DNA from: Toxotes chatareus
Lineage: Eukaryota > Chordata > Actinopteri > Toxotidae
Direction of reading: 5' to 3'
Assembly (NCBI GenBank): GCA_016801885.1
Contig: CM028893.1
Location: forward strand, 8,259,950-8,323,949
Length of the DNA: 64,000 nucleotides
A model generated the notes under the pieces. The model did not search any database and was not told where the DNA came from. It saw nothing but the letters and a program-made list of their open reading frames with translations. Below are positions 46,271 to 59,345 of the stretch, piece after piece; position 1 is the first letter of the stretch, and each line of letters starts with the position of its first letter. The translations under genes were made by a program, and so were the position numbers.

Positions 46271-49200
46271 ATGCGTTTCAATCACGTATTGTCTTAACTT
46301 TTTCTGTGTTTCAGCTAAATGTGGGATTGCAGATGTTTTAAGGCCAAATAAATGCACGACTTATTGCGATTGTGAGGTGTTAATATGTGATAATAATGGA
46401 ATATTATTCATGTAATAGCAGTAAAATGCACGTAAATGCAGCAGTCAGACTCTACTGCTCATATTACCATGATGATGCGTAATCACTATTTAACATTTAA
46501 ACGGAGAAGGGGGCCCAATGAGCAGAATAAACAGTCTGTGTGGTGTGAGTTCACTCTGCAACAACTGGGTGCTGTTTATGAATATGTATGATGTAACAAA
46601 CGCCTAGGAGCTGACCTACTTCTGTGTCTCCTCTGCTCATGACTTGGTCCCCTTCCGGGGTAACTCTGTCATCTTGCAACATACTGTAATAGCAGGAAGC
46701 ATGCGACTCTCATGTACAAATCAACATGCTCCCTTTTTGATGGTTTTCCAAGTGGTGATCGCTGTCTGCTGAGGGAAATCGCTCAGTAGGTGATTGTACA
46801 TCTGTAGGAACAGACAGGGTCTGGTAATGACAGGTTGTTCACTCATTGCATGCATAATGACAAGACAGTTTTGACAAGTTTATCTTTTTTGCTTGCCTAA
46901 AGGCAGATGTTAGGATCAAAAAGGGAGTTATGTTAAAAATAAATAAATAAATAAACGACTAATGTTTGAATGCGTACTCGAGTAGTCACATGACGTGAAT
47001 ACAAGGAAATGCAGGAGATGGAGTAAATGCGTGATGGACAAGTACGCACAGACAAAAGCAAGCTCTCGACATAACTGGGGCTGCACACTGGAGAGTACTC
47101 GTCTGCACCATCTCATAAAATATCTTTATCTGGGATCATCTTGGTACGGTGCCAAACACTGTTAGCTTCAGGAGCTGGGAAAGAAAAAATCTATTTCAGA
47201 CAACATAAGAGACAGAAAGCTGGCAGCTGCTCAAATCAGACTTCCAACATTTGATAAGTGAAAATGGGCTGATTTGGTGTATCCCTCGAATGGTTGCAAT
47301 CCAATACATTTCCTCCCGTGGCTATCAAAACACACGAACAAGGGTGAGAGAGGGTGAGAGGCAAATCGTTTCAACCTCTTAACAGCTTAATGGAAGAAGA
47401 AGGGAGATGTACTAGGAGCTCATTCTATAGCAAAAGGAAGCTCTGTACGCTTTTTCACCCTGCTCCTCTCTCAACTCTCCCTTTGCTCCTTCTGTCGAAC
47501 CAGCACTCAAGGTGAGCACAATTATGTCTCAAGGACGCGTTGCCCTCAGCCAGGGTCAGAGGTCTCACCGAACACCATGTTAATGGCAAACTCCTCCTGC
47601 TTAACATTTCACATCTAATTTGGAAAGTGCTGAACAGAGCCTTTAATTAACATCAGCCCTCGCCAAGGTTTGTAACCTGCCAGAGCGCCAATCCCTGTGC
47701 TCTCTTACACACTGAAGCGCCGCTGCCTCACATGCCAATTCATTTGTTGAGTGTTGAGATGCTTTGGCTCAGAAAAGCTCCCTGGTCACCCCAATGTGAA
47801 CTGAGGGACATGTTGAAGCATTTGTATGTGGGAGACAGAGGTGTAGGAGTGCAATTTATGTAGAGAGCTGTCATGCCAGGATTTCTAAGACAAGATGCTT
47901 GTTAAATAAGCAACTAATTTAAGTTCTGCAGCAGAATGTCGATGGAGAGCATTGCACTAGATTATTATTACTGTTTAAGAGATGCGCATGTGTCGATGTA
48001 ATTAGATATCAGGCATGAAATAAAAAAAAATAAAAGTCTACTGCTAAACATCACCATATCTGGTCTTAAATTCCTGTCTGGAGCTATCTCTCCCTGATAC
48101 ATGACTATCAAGTCAATGCAGCTCGACTATTTTTAGATATGCCCTCATATCTTTACATGGAACCTCACTAAATTAGATCAAAGTGAGCCCAGCTTCACAG
48201 CACCCATATGTTAATCTGTTTATACTTCTTAAAGCAGCAACACCTAAACAAGTAGTATGAGAAAATTAACACCCTGGACAGCACAACTGGAAATAAGCTT
48301 GCCCCGTCAATGACACAAGAGCCTGTCACAGTCTGAGTCATATAACTGTGTACAAATGCTAACAAGTTCTCACACTGATCTACACTTATTTTTGAGCTTT
48401 ACCAGGCTGTACACAAAGTTTTCTCTAAGCTTATGGCTTTGGTCACACGGCTTGTTAGCATTTCCCACAGTGTTTTCAAACAGAGGTGGGCTTCACTTCA
48501 CCTGAATCACTGCCAATCAAGTAAACCATTAATATAAAAAGTGAATAGAATAAAACATTAACATTCAGGGAAAGAGAGCGGAGCAAATACCAGATATTTA
48601 ATGAGCGTCATTTACTTAGGCTGTCAGCTACTGACTAAAATCATCACAAGATGCATGGGGATCTTGGGAGCTTACCACCTCAGCTTAACAGTCTCCTGGG
48701 AAAAACCTTGTACATCCCATAATTTCACGAGGTGTTTGTGAGCAACACTGAAGACTAACTTTACTGACAAAAGCGTTACAAATTAGATGTTAATCTTAAC
48801 TCTGCCTTCCTGGCATTTTACCATTACTGGAATAATTTTTTTTTTCTGGAAGATTAGAAATTAGAAATGTCACCATGTCAGGAATCGATAATGAAAGTGC
48901 AAATATGAACTAAAGGAGTTTGTGTGGTGTTGAAAAAAAAAATCTTTAAACTACAGCTCAACCAGTTCCAGTGAATAAAAAAGCACAGAACGTGGGTGCA
49001 CGCTGCCGTCCCGCTGAGAGCAGACAGGGCGCAGGCGCAAAATGTGGTCAACCAAAAATTGCTGTGCGCCGCTAGAGTGCCAGTGACACTCCCCTTACTG
49101 CAGCGCACACTGAGTCACCAAAACACTAAACAGGGAGAATCCTCACTGCACCTCAGGAAAACGCCACTGCGCCTGCACGAAGCTAGATCCCATAAGCTCG

Positions 49201-50030
49201 AGCAATGACAAATCTGCTTCCTGATACACATTTAACTGGCAGGATATGAGCCGAGTATAAAAAAGGTTGCTCCTGAGGATTCAGAAAATGGATCCAGAGT
49301 GGCAGTTAGCAGCTTATAATCTGTGGCAGACATTGGCTCTGCTTGCACTAAGTGGTTACTGGGCAGCTCAAACTGCATCGTGGCCCAAACCAGCAGCGTT
49401 AGCACTGCGGATGGCACGCGCTCTGCTAGAAACAGATGAGGTAGCACAAAGGACAGAGCCGACAAAAGCAAATACAGTCAGCTGTAGCTCAGCAAGGACC
49501 AACTGAAATAGGACCAGTGATGATAGCACCACGGACAGCACCAGTTTGCTCCATCTAAGTCAGCACCATGGAGAGCGCTTGCTGAGCAGGCACCAAGGAA
49601 AACAGACTGCACAGAAAAGGCTGGGGTAATGGCTCACTTTGCTGCATCTACTCAAACACAATAATGCTGGTTTAGGCACAAATTCAAGGCTGTTCTCATC
49701 ACGCTGGTTTTTTTTTTTTCCCCGTCTTGATTTGCACCGAATCTGACTAGAGGGTCCCAAATTTGAGGCTTTGTTTGAGATCCTTAAACTTGAGCCAGGA
49801 TCATAATAGGTAGTTAGTAGAAGTGACATTGGTTGTTCAAGCGCTTTCAGGGGACACTGTGGGAACAGAGCCCCACAGAAGAACTTATCCGTTTCTGTAC
49901 AGGAAGTGATTTCTGTAGACACCACTGCACTCTGAGCGGTGCCATGCTAATGTCTCTCCAAGTCAGGGCTTTTCAGGACATGTCAGACAAATTAGAGAAC
50001 TAAAAGGCGAGAGAGAAAGACAAACATGCA

Positions 50031-50074
50031 TGCACACACACACACACACGCACACACAGACAGACAGACATGCT

Positions 50075-50106
<32 letters not shown>
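50031..50106. repeat. (CA)n/(GACA)n compound microsatellite
   Basis: CA units, then ACAGACAG units, then a second CA run of about 15 units. Confidence 0.95.
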
Positions 50107-50109
<3 letters not shown>

Positions 50110-50498
50110 CTGTGCACTGAGATAACAACAAAGGAAGCCTACGAGTGTGACAGAGGTAGCCTGTAGAACAACAGAGAGTAAGGGGGGAGGGTGATATGGG
50201 GGAGGGTGTCTGTGTGTGCTAGTGTGTGTTTTTGTGTGCATTGGGGGGCATTAAGAAGCCCAGGAGATGTTTTTCTGGAAAGTGGCTGGTTTGGAGAGGC
50301 AGCAGCTGTTATTGGACTAAACTGAATGTCACTGACTGCTCAGTAGCGCCACTATCAGCACAGTGAGGGCGCTGCTGAGCAGCAATGACCTCCACCAGCT
50401 TCAAGGCCCCTGAAGGAGGGGGTTGGTGGAGACAAGCCTGTTGACCTACAGTCTTCCCACTGGCAAGAGCTCTTTGTGAATATGCTGTACATACATAA

Positions 50499-50505
<7 letters not shown>

Positions 50506-50538
<33 letters not shown>
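50506..50538. repeat. (TG)n microsatellite
   Basis: About 16 TG units preceded by a short AT run. Confidence 0.95.
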
Positions 50539-50541
<3 letters not shown>

Positions 50542-53500
50542 TGCGTGTGTGGTCCTGACATACATCTCCGCCCTGCATCGGTCTAATCGGGGGGAAAGAG
50601 GGAGAGGGGAGAACGACAAGTGTGAGTCAAGTTGTCACGCTACGGCTGGCGATACACTCCGGGATAGCTCTCACCGGCCCTGGAGCGTAGCTCTTTATAG
50701 CAGCAAGCCTGGTTCTGACACACACTCGCAAACACACACAATGAGAGCATGATGGCACTACACCTGCATTTTAGCCAACAGACAAGTCTCCAAACAGTAG
50801 ATGCTGCTGTATAATGCATTACTTATCAAGCTTCCATCACTTTCCACATCAATGATACATAACTTTGGACCATTCTTCCTTGATTTACAGGCCTTTCAGG
50901 GAAAATACAAAGCTATAGGCTTGTACAGTCAGGTAGGATTTTATAATTACTGTACCTTTACTTCATATTATTCATGATGTAGTCGTGCGAGTGCATTCCT
51001 TTTCAAAATGCACAAATGCTTCAACTTAACTATGCTATCTTTATTCTTCAAAGGAGCTGTTTTTATTTTTTTCACACTACATTTCAAGACAGACCCATCT
51101 GCCTCATTTACTTTTACAACCATCCTCAATCCCCATTGGGATGAGCGTGTTACCTCCTTCTCTCCTGGCAGTGTCACAATTATCATCAAAAGCCGCCTGT
51201 ATGTGCGTGCATATGTGTGTTAGTGTTGGGAACAAGAGTGGACAAAACAAATGGTGAAGCCAACACCAAACCCTCTTGTGTCAGTTAATTATTTTCAGCG
51301 CTCCAGATGCTGTCGCTGACTGAAGACACAGCTTAAGACTTTGCTGAGGGCACTGCTTTGTGAAGGCGCGCCGGCCCTTTAAATAATACTAGAACTAAAG
51401 GCGAGGGATGGGGCTCTGGTTACCAACACTGATACAGCAGACGCAGCCTGATGGCAATTATTTAGACGTCCACTTGCTAATTATAATAGAGGATGACAGG
51501 TGCCCAAAACAATTTGAGAGCAAACTGCCTGTGAGCTTCTGCGTGCGGTTGTCTCTGCTTATGGTTCGAGATAAAGATAGCCAAGCCAGTGTCTCCTCAA
51601 ACAAACGTCTCTTTTACTTCTCAGCTGGGCTCTGCTGCTCCTGATTCTTTCTGATGAGCATGTTGTTACTGAGATGCTGCGTGTTGGTGGTTTCATCAGT
51701 TACCTGAAGCTAATTGTAATAGACCTGGGAGGTATGAAGTAGATTGTAAAAGGCGATTCACTTCCCTACCGAGATGATTTAACAAGGCTTCGATTTCATA
51801 CGCATTTCTGAGGAGATTTACATCAAATTGTTTTAGCCAAATCATGTGTAATCAAAGTTGGGACATGGGGTATGGGGTCAATTAGAAGTATTTAGTTTTG
51901 TTTAATCACTTTTTGTACACACTCAAAGGAACTTTGCCTTTTAATTTGTATATTTTGCATTTATTTGCATTTCCTCTTACAACTGAGATGTATGTATGAA
52001 ATGTGCATACATGTATTGATTTGTATTCATGCTACTTGTTGGTTGAGCAAACAAAATCTGAACTGACATAGCAGAACAACACAGTTTCCACACAACCTTC
52101 CTCCTTGTCAAAACCTGGTGCTTACATTAGCCACAGTTGACACACTGACAGTTCAGTCAGAGATTCAGGTGTGTTATGCTACAACCAGCTGATGTAGCCT
52201 CAAGCCAATGACCTCAAGTGGAGATATGGAATGGGCTGCAGAGATCTAGTGAGCTGACTTCTCTCTAACTCCACACCCCCAGATTTTTTAACTTGTAGTT
52301 TTCAGCCCCAACCCAAGCTGACTCAGCTTCCTCTGGAGCCATAAAAGGCTTTAAACTATTGTTTTCAAATATACAGTAGTACTTCCCGACACCTGCAACA
52401 AAGATAGCGAAAAAACAACAAAACAAAAAAACATTACTCATTAATTTGTGTTCAAGTGCGTCTCAATGTGTAAAAAAAAAAAAAAAAACATACTAGAGCT
52501 TTTTTTTTTCCTGCATCTTTCCTTTTTTCTTTCAAGGCCTGATCAAATCCATCCAATCATGTGCTATGTACTTATATCCCAAAAGCCCTCTTCACTGCCA
52601 CACACCCAGCATCATTTAACATACATAAAAGACGCACAGCCACACACACACTCTCATACAGCTATCAGGTCTAGGAGCTGAGGGGAGACATTGAGCCTTC
52701 CCATGGGACTGAGGAAAGCGGGGGGAGGAGCCAGTAGGTGGTAGAGGGTATATCCAATCACTGAAATCAAGGCAGTTCACTGGTGAATAATGAATATAAA
52801 TTGAATGCTCTTCTCTGGTATCGCAGTGCGTGGCTGCGGTGAGTAGGGGAGCGAGCTGATGCACAGCTGTTGACGTGATGGGGTGATTGTGGGGTGTGTT
52901 TATACACACTTAAGACAGGGCTGTATTACTGTCTGTCTGTCATTTTGCCTGCTTCTCTCCTTTATTGCTTTGCTGTGTGTGTGTGTGTGTATGTGTGTTT
53001 CTCTGTGTCTGTGCGCTTCTCTGTGTCTGTGAATGAGGCCTATTGACATCCTCTACTGTGACCCTCTGACTCCTGACAACTCCAATCAGTAGGACGAGTG
53101 GGAGGCGAAGGGAGGGGGTGTGAGTCCACAGTGAACGGTTATGATGAGGGTGTGTGTGTCTATGAGAGGCCTTATGTGTGTGAGAGAGCGAGAGACAAGG
53201 GAGCTATGCACGCCAAATGGTTACAATCCACGAACAGGAAGTTCTCAAGAAGAGACAAGAGAGTTTTTTTCCACTTTCCGTGTGATAAATTTGTATCTGT
53301 GCAGTGTAACATGAATGAAGACATTATGTTCCCGTAGTAACAGTAGTGGCAGGTCTTGTTTCATTAAAACAATAACAAAATCTGTGTTTGCATTGCCATA
53401 AGTAATAATAAAACTGCAACACAAGAAAACACAAGAAAAAATTATAAAAGAAAACTAAGTGAATAAATATTGTTCAAGGCCTCCACCTGAAATAGACAAA

Positions 53501-54169
53501 ATGTGGGGGCTGTATTTTTAATAAAAATCACTATTTGGAGACAGAGTCACTGGCTCTGAGTGCAACATCATACAACATGTCACCTCCTATTAAGCTGGCA
53601 ATTATCTATTAGCACCATTGCCTGCACTGGGGTTTGTGAGAGTCACATGCCAAACAGTGTGACCTGCCATTTTCTATCAACAAGGTCCAGATTTAGATTC
53701 CACATTAGTCCCTACATGATGCCAGGCGCCTGTGTGAATGAGAGAGAGGAGAACCGTTGCACTTTGCTTAACACAAACACAATCCCAGATGGTTTTCTTC
53801 TCCGCTCAAGAGAAGAGCGAACCCGACGCCATTCGCGCACACGTATGTGTGATTTTTAACACACACCCCAAAAGGAAAAAGGAAAAAAAACAAACAAACA
53901 AACAAAAAAATGCCAGTACACTGTCAGCCTCCTTCAGCCAGTTAAGCCACTTGGAGAACTCAGGCTCCCATTACAGTTATCCTGCCAGGTAAGAGTTGTG
54001 TGGACAGCAGCAAACATGGCTACAAAGAATGTGCAAACATCTTTTAACCTGTTTGGAGTAAATGTGTCGGGGTTGATCACAACAAGACAATTCAGACAGT
54101 GTAACAACTCAATCAATTTTATGGCAATCAATCCAAAATTTGACATAAATGTCAACTTTCTAGAGGAAA

Positions 54170-54540
54170 AGCCATTAAGATTCTTCCTCTGGGAACCTTT
54201 AATCTCTGTACAAAATCTTGTGCCCATCCATCTAGCCAGTGTGGAGATATTTCACTGGATAAGTGAAAACTTTTATCTGCTGGCGGCACTAAATGAAAAG
54301 TCAGGGGATCATTACCATTCATCCCCTTGGCACCATGGACACTTGTACCAAGTTTGATAGTAATCCATCTAATAGCAGTTGGAAGATTTCACAAAAAAAA
54401 AAAAAAAAAAAAAAAAAAATCAAAAATGGGGACTCACTAATAAATGTCTGCAGAAAACTTCATGGCAATTCAACCTGTAGTTGTTGAGATACGGAACCAA
54501 AATGATGAACTGATCTTCGTACACCGTCATCCAATGAGCC
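54170..54540 (+). mobile_element. Fish interspersed repeat, two tandem partial units split by poly(A)
   Basis: Contains 'GAGATATTTCACTGGATAAG', 'AAAAGTCAGGGGATCATTA', 'TTTGATAGTAATCCATCTAA' and, after a 27-nt A-run at 54392-54419, 'ATGTCTGCAGAAAACTTCAT' and 'GTAGTTGTTGAGATACGG'. These blocks belong to the same teleost family as 26725-26905, here in the opposite orientation. The similar 'misses the Gly'-type blocks recur within it, indicating at least two partial units. The open frame at 53998-54357 runs into it and is not considered a gene. Confidence 0.6.
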
Positions 54541-55557
54541 ACAACGCTGTCGTGGCTAAAAACTAAAGGAAAAAAGGACTTCTTTGGCTTAGTATAAAAA
54601 CCTTTTGCATGACATGGAAATGGTAACCTGCTGCGAGAGTTACACCTTAATTTATTCCTGCTGATCTGCATTAAAAGAAAAGAAAATACGGTGTATTAAT
54701 CACAGCCAGGTGCATGCATCGATGTATGTATCAAGCAGGTGACATGTTGAATGGCATTTAAATAGACATGTTTCCAATTTATACAATTTAAAAGGTGACG
54801 AATTCTTCATGCTGCTTCATGTTCTCACATTTCTCTCACAACACAAAGAAAAAAATGTTAGCATGCTTGCTGAGCACACAAAAGCCAGGCAGCCAATCTT
54901 AGTAAAGATTGAAAGGGCAAAACATGACGGAATGTGATTTATGCTTAATCTGGGCGCTCAGTTTCATAAGGCTGTAACTGCACTTTCATTTCAGGGAGTA
55001 GTTTGTTACTCACAGAGAGCCTTGTAAAAATCTCTGCTTCATGCAGTGATATAGTAAGGGTACGTGGGACTCGTGGCGCACCCCCGGTCTGCAGGTAGAC
55101 CTGTTTCACATTTCTATACAAGTGAAATTGAAGTGTGTTCCATTCCAGAGGTCCTTCATAAGAGGTTTAATATATGTTTCAGCCGCATGACATATCAGCC
55201 AATAATAGGTTTTCCGTTGTTTACAACCAAACATGATTTTTTTTCCCTTTCTCTCTGCCAACACTCGCAGCCTTTTAGGCACTCTTTCATAGGCACGTAA
55301 AAAGCGTCACATTATAAATTCCCTGGTCTATTATTACCTTTGCAGTAATGACACATCCCACACAGCCAGTGCCAAAGAGCTCCGCTTGGGAACAGGCCCA
55401 AGGCACTATGTTACACCTTGCTAACTGCATTGTAGTGACTGAAATCTGAAAACCGGGTGCAAGACCTCGTTTTTCTTTTGCTCTGCATGCTGCACTCCCC
55501 TCTTTCTGGTTTTGCTCACTCACTTGCATGCTCTCTAGCTTTTGCTCTTTTCTCTTT

Positions 55558-55640
55558 AAGATTCAAGATTCAAGAGTCTTTATTGTCATTATGCGAACAT
55601 AACAAAATTTTGCAGAGACTCCCGGCTTTAAGGCACACAT
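55558..55640 (-). mobile_element. Non-LTR retroposon 3' end fragment
   Basis: On the + strand 'AAGATTCAAGATTCAAGAG' is followed by 'TCTTTATTGTCATTATG' and 'ACAAAATTTTGCAGAG'. The reverse complement ends in AATAAAGA-CTTGAATCTTGAATCTT, the typical tail of an abundant fish LINE. Only about 80 bp is present. Confidence 0.6.
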
Positions 55641-57629
55641 ATAAATAAACAACACAAATACTTTTCTTAGGCATTCTAGGGCCACTCTGGGGTCGTCCTT
55701 GTCTTCAAGAACCAACTAAATATCATGAATAATAGACTTAAGAATGATTCTCAAGTACACATTATCTTGTAGAATGGCACTTTATAAAAGATGTAGTTTT
55801 GGCCTTTAACAATAGACTGCTATAGATATAACCATGCAGAAAATTCTAGTGGTTATAGAGTAAACTGAAGAGAACACTAGACCAACCAAAATACCAGAAT
55901 TATTATATATAATTAAAAAGGATCTACTGGTTCTGCAGCAACTTTTGTAAAATGCTACTATACTGTGTTGCATTATTTGTGATTCCCCTACCTCTGCTAC
56001 ACCATCTAATGCCCCTTGCATTAATTTCTCATTCATATGTATGTACGAACATGTTTTGAAATATAATATCAGTGTGTTACTGTATCCCCATGGCACAAGT
56101 GCAAGCAGCCACTGTAAAATGTGAAGTAATCAACTCTCAGCTCAGTGCATGGGAGAATATTTAGCCCCTCAATACACACTAGTCTGAAAGACAACAGCAT
56201 AAACTGCACAGATGTGATTGACTTGCCTAATCCAATTACATTAAGAAACCGTTGTTCATTTAAGATGTACATTAAGCTCCAATTTGAAGAATATTCTCTG
56301 ATTAGCAGACAGCAACAAACAGACTAATTGTTGTGCCTGGTGATTTGTGCTGCATAACATGATTCATGCACTGTCAATCAAGCTCGACTCCTGGACGGAG
56401 GAATGCACTGTTGCTGTCAATCGCTACAACCCCAAACATGCAAATCGGATGGGGGCACAGCTTCACGTATAGTTTGCAGGGAGTGTGCATATCAGTACAT
56501 TGAGCTCACTTACATTTGTTTATCCATAGTTGTATTTAACAGCCCTGACATTTACCAAAATTGATTTCCTTCACAGCCTTGCATTTGTTTGAACATACAA
56601 CGGCGATGACTCTGTAATCCCATTTTAATTAGAAAGATGTAGTGAGCACGCTAAGCTCACGCGCTCTATTCCCCGCAGTGATGCCACACTGGCAAGGAAT
56701 CAATCACCAAGGCACCGGTTGCCAGGGCAACGAACAGGGGGCTTCTGCACTACTGTCTAAGTGGTAAATGATTGCCGGTGTAACTCATTGGCGGATGTGA
56801 GGAGTTTTTATCTATCTCGCTGTCTCTCTCACTCTCTCTTCTCTCTCCCCCAACCCTCCTCTCGTCGCATATCTAGAGAGTTAATTAAAAGCAGCCAACA
56901 TGAAATAAATCTAAATCTGAGTAGAAATGAAACATACAGTACAAATTGAATTCCCACGTCAAGGGGTTTGAGGTTGGGCGGATAGGTGGGGGGTGGCAGA
57001 AAGGCAATAGTAGTGAAAAATGAATATGCGGTGTGAGAGAGGTGTGAAATGAAGAAAAACATACACATGCCTGAAGAGGCTGGTGAATGGGGAAAGGTAG
57101 GGAGGGGTGTATAAAGACAGGTGAATCCAGAAGAAGGCATCAGTTTACTCATGTCAGATTTTAACTTGGACCCTCATTCTGCTTAGTGTTCAGGCTGACA
57201 CTACTTAAACCACAATCTACTCTTCATCACTCTTGTTTCACCTACACGAGCCCTTCGATTTTTTTTTTTTCCAAACTCTTTTCAATCTCTGGTGAGACCA
57301 CAATCATGACTGGAGAGCAATCAGACACCAGTTAGCACAAATGTGATAATTTAAAATACAAACAACACAGTTACATGTTAAACTGTATTGGTCCTTGTGT
57401 GAGCAAAGCCTGAAAAACTGCACAAGAGTGAGTTAGAGCTACACATTCTGTATCTCTCTACAGTCAGACAGAAATAGGAAATATATCACAACTATATATC
57501 TTATCAGTTTAGCTAATATTCAGCCATTTTACAAAAGCAAATGCATTTCACATTCATATAATTTAATTAGTGATATGATATTGTTTATGACAAATATACA
57601 GTATGTAACTAAACTAAAATAATGTGAAT

Positions 57630-57850
57630 ATGTTAAAGGATTAGGCTGGTGTTCAAGCCAGTTGGTTCCTACTGAAGACGTACCTGTTTTAAAGTCATAA
57701 ATATAGTGTGTGCTTCTTATAAAAGGCTTAGTAACTTTCCTAAAACAGCTGAGCACTGTAATTTGTTGCAAACATTACTCAAACAGTAAATAGTATATAT
57801 GTTGGGAACTATTTTCAGCAGTGGACTAATACACATCTGGGGCGACAATC
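57630..57850. mobile_element. Probable fish interspersed repeat
   Basis: Blocks such as 'GTTAAAGGATTAGGCTGGTG', 'AGTAACTTTCCTAAAACAG' and 'AGTGGACTAATACACATCTG' recall a moderately common teleost repeat. Recognition is from memory and no terminal structure is visible. Confidence 0.4.
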
Positions 57851-59184
57851 AGTATTTAAGTACCAGGACAGTGCATTGTGGGAGAAATGAAGTGGTAATG
57901 AAGAAACATGTCACCCAGTGAAAAAGTGTTGCTTACTGATGTGTTTTTAATAGTTTTTGGTCCTGTAATAGTCAATAGCCGGGAGTCTGTACACGTACAT
58001 GTAGCCGGGAAGATGAACATTAATGGGCTTTTCTCCGGCCTGAAATTTTTCCTCTCAGCCATAGTGTTTACTACCAGGCTGTGTGCTGTTACCAAGAAGC
58101 AGCATGCGAGTAATACTCTAATTGACCTTTTTTTTTTTTTTTTTTTGTGGAAATGTTTTGAAAACTAAAAAAAAAAAAAATTCAAGGTCGTTCAGTGAGT
58201 TTCAAGATTGGATCAACTGAAGTTATTCACAAAACTATCACAAAATCAGACAGGGAGCTGTTCAGCAAAAATACAATAAAACACGACACCAAAGATCATG
58301 ACTCAGCTGCAAAAAAATTTACATGTGAATTTTGCTGAAGGAAACATGGTTTCACCACAGCAAAGGGAAAGGTGAGACAAGCTACACAGCTGTACTGAAG
58401 CAGCGTCAAGTGACCATTCCTGAGTGAGCCCTGAAGGGGTCCTTTATAGCCCTGTATCAGATGGCCTGCACAGGAGCTACACACTGTCTGTGAAGATCTA
58501 ATTCTGCCTGGCTATAAAGACGCTTTTGAAATACTGAGGAACCAAACTGTTGGGACAGTTGATACAATACAACTCGGCACAACACGGTGGCCCCGCACAG
58601 GATCTGTCACTTCAACGTTTTGAGTTTTGTGGGAGCTTATACACAGCACAGATTTTTGCATCGCAACTGAATAAAAGCAAAGACGGGAACTGCTGCACAA
58701 CTGCTTGTTTATATTCAGTTTCACAATGAGGAGAGCTTTGTGGAAGAAATCTACGACTGAGCATATCAACAGACCGACAGTAAACCTGTCCCCAATTCTC
58801 TCTCACTCTGTCTGTCTCTCATACATAAACTGCAATGCAACCACTGCAACATTTTGCAGACCTGAGACAATAAATCTTTATACATATATCTCTGCAGCTA
58901 GCTGATGTAGTCACGGGCATCTTTTTTAATTTTGCCAGATCATCCCACAATGACAAATGCTGATGCAGGCAGTGTACAGAAATATCCAATCTAAGCTCTT
59001 ACAATGCATCACACTGGTGAAACTGGAAAGAAGCCCAACCCTACTAAATGGCATTATATAGAATTAGCTTATTTATTCCCAACGGAGCTGCAGGATGGGC
59101 AAACGAGGTATGGTTAAGAACAATGGATACGCCACCGGCTGATGTTACAACAGAGTCAACATTTAGATCGAGCCAAAAGGATTT

Positions 59185-59345
59185 AAAGAAAAAGTTCAAC
59201 ATTTTAGAAAGACTGCTGATTTGATTCCAACCTCATGTGTGCGAGTAGTGCGACAGTAGATTCAGGACATATTTAGCCAAGCTTAGCATAAAGACTGGAG
59301 GTGGGGGAAACAGCTAGCTTGGTGCTGTCCAAAGAATCGGTCTGA
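59185..59345 (+). mobile_element. Fish interspersed repeat, third copy of the 30185 family
   Basis: Contains 'AAAGTTCAACATTTTAGAAA', 'AGCTTAGCATAAAGACTGG', 'GGGGGAAACAGCTAGC' and 'TTGGTGCTGTCCAAAG', aligned in order with 30185-30480 but shorter. Confidence 0.6.

Noticed and set aside
49232..49506. Overlapping 79-codon open frames on opposite strands
   Set aside because: A locally higher G/C content makes long open frames likely; neither strand has a known motif or splice context.
53998..54357. 119-codon open frame, the longest unbroken frame outside the satellite other than those in repeats
   Set aside because: Its second half lies in a recognised interspersed repeat, and the first half has no coding features.
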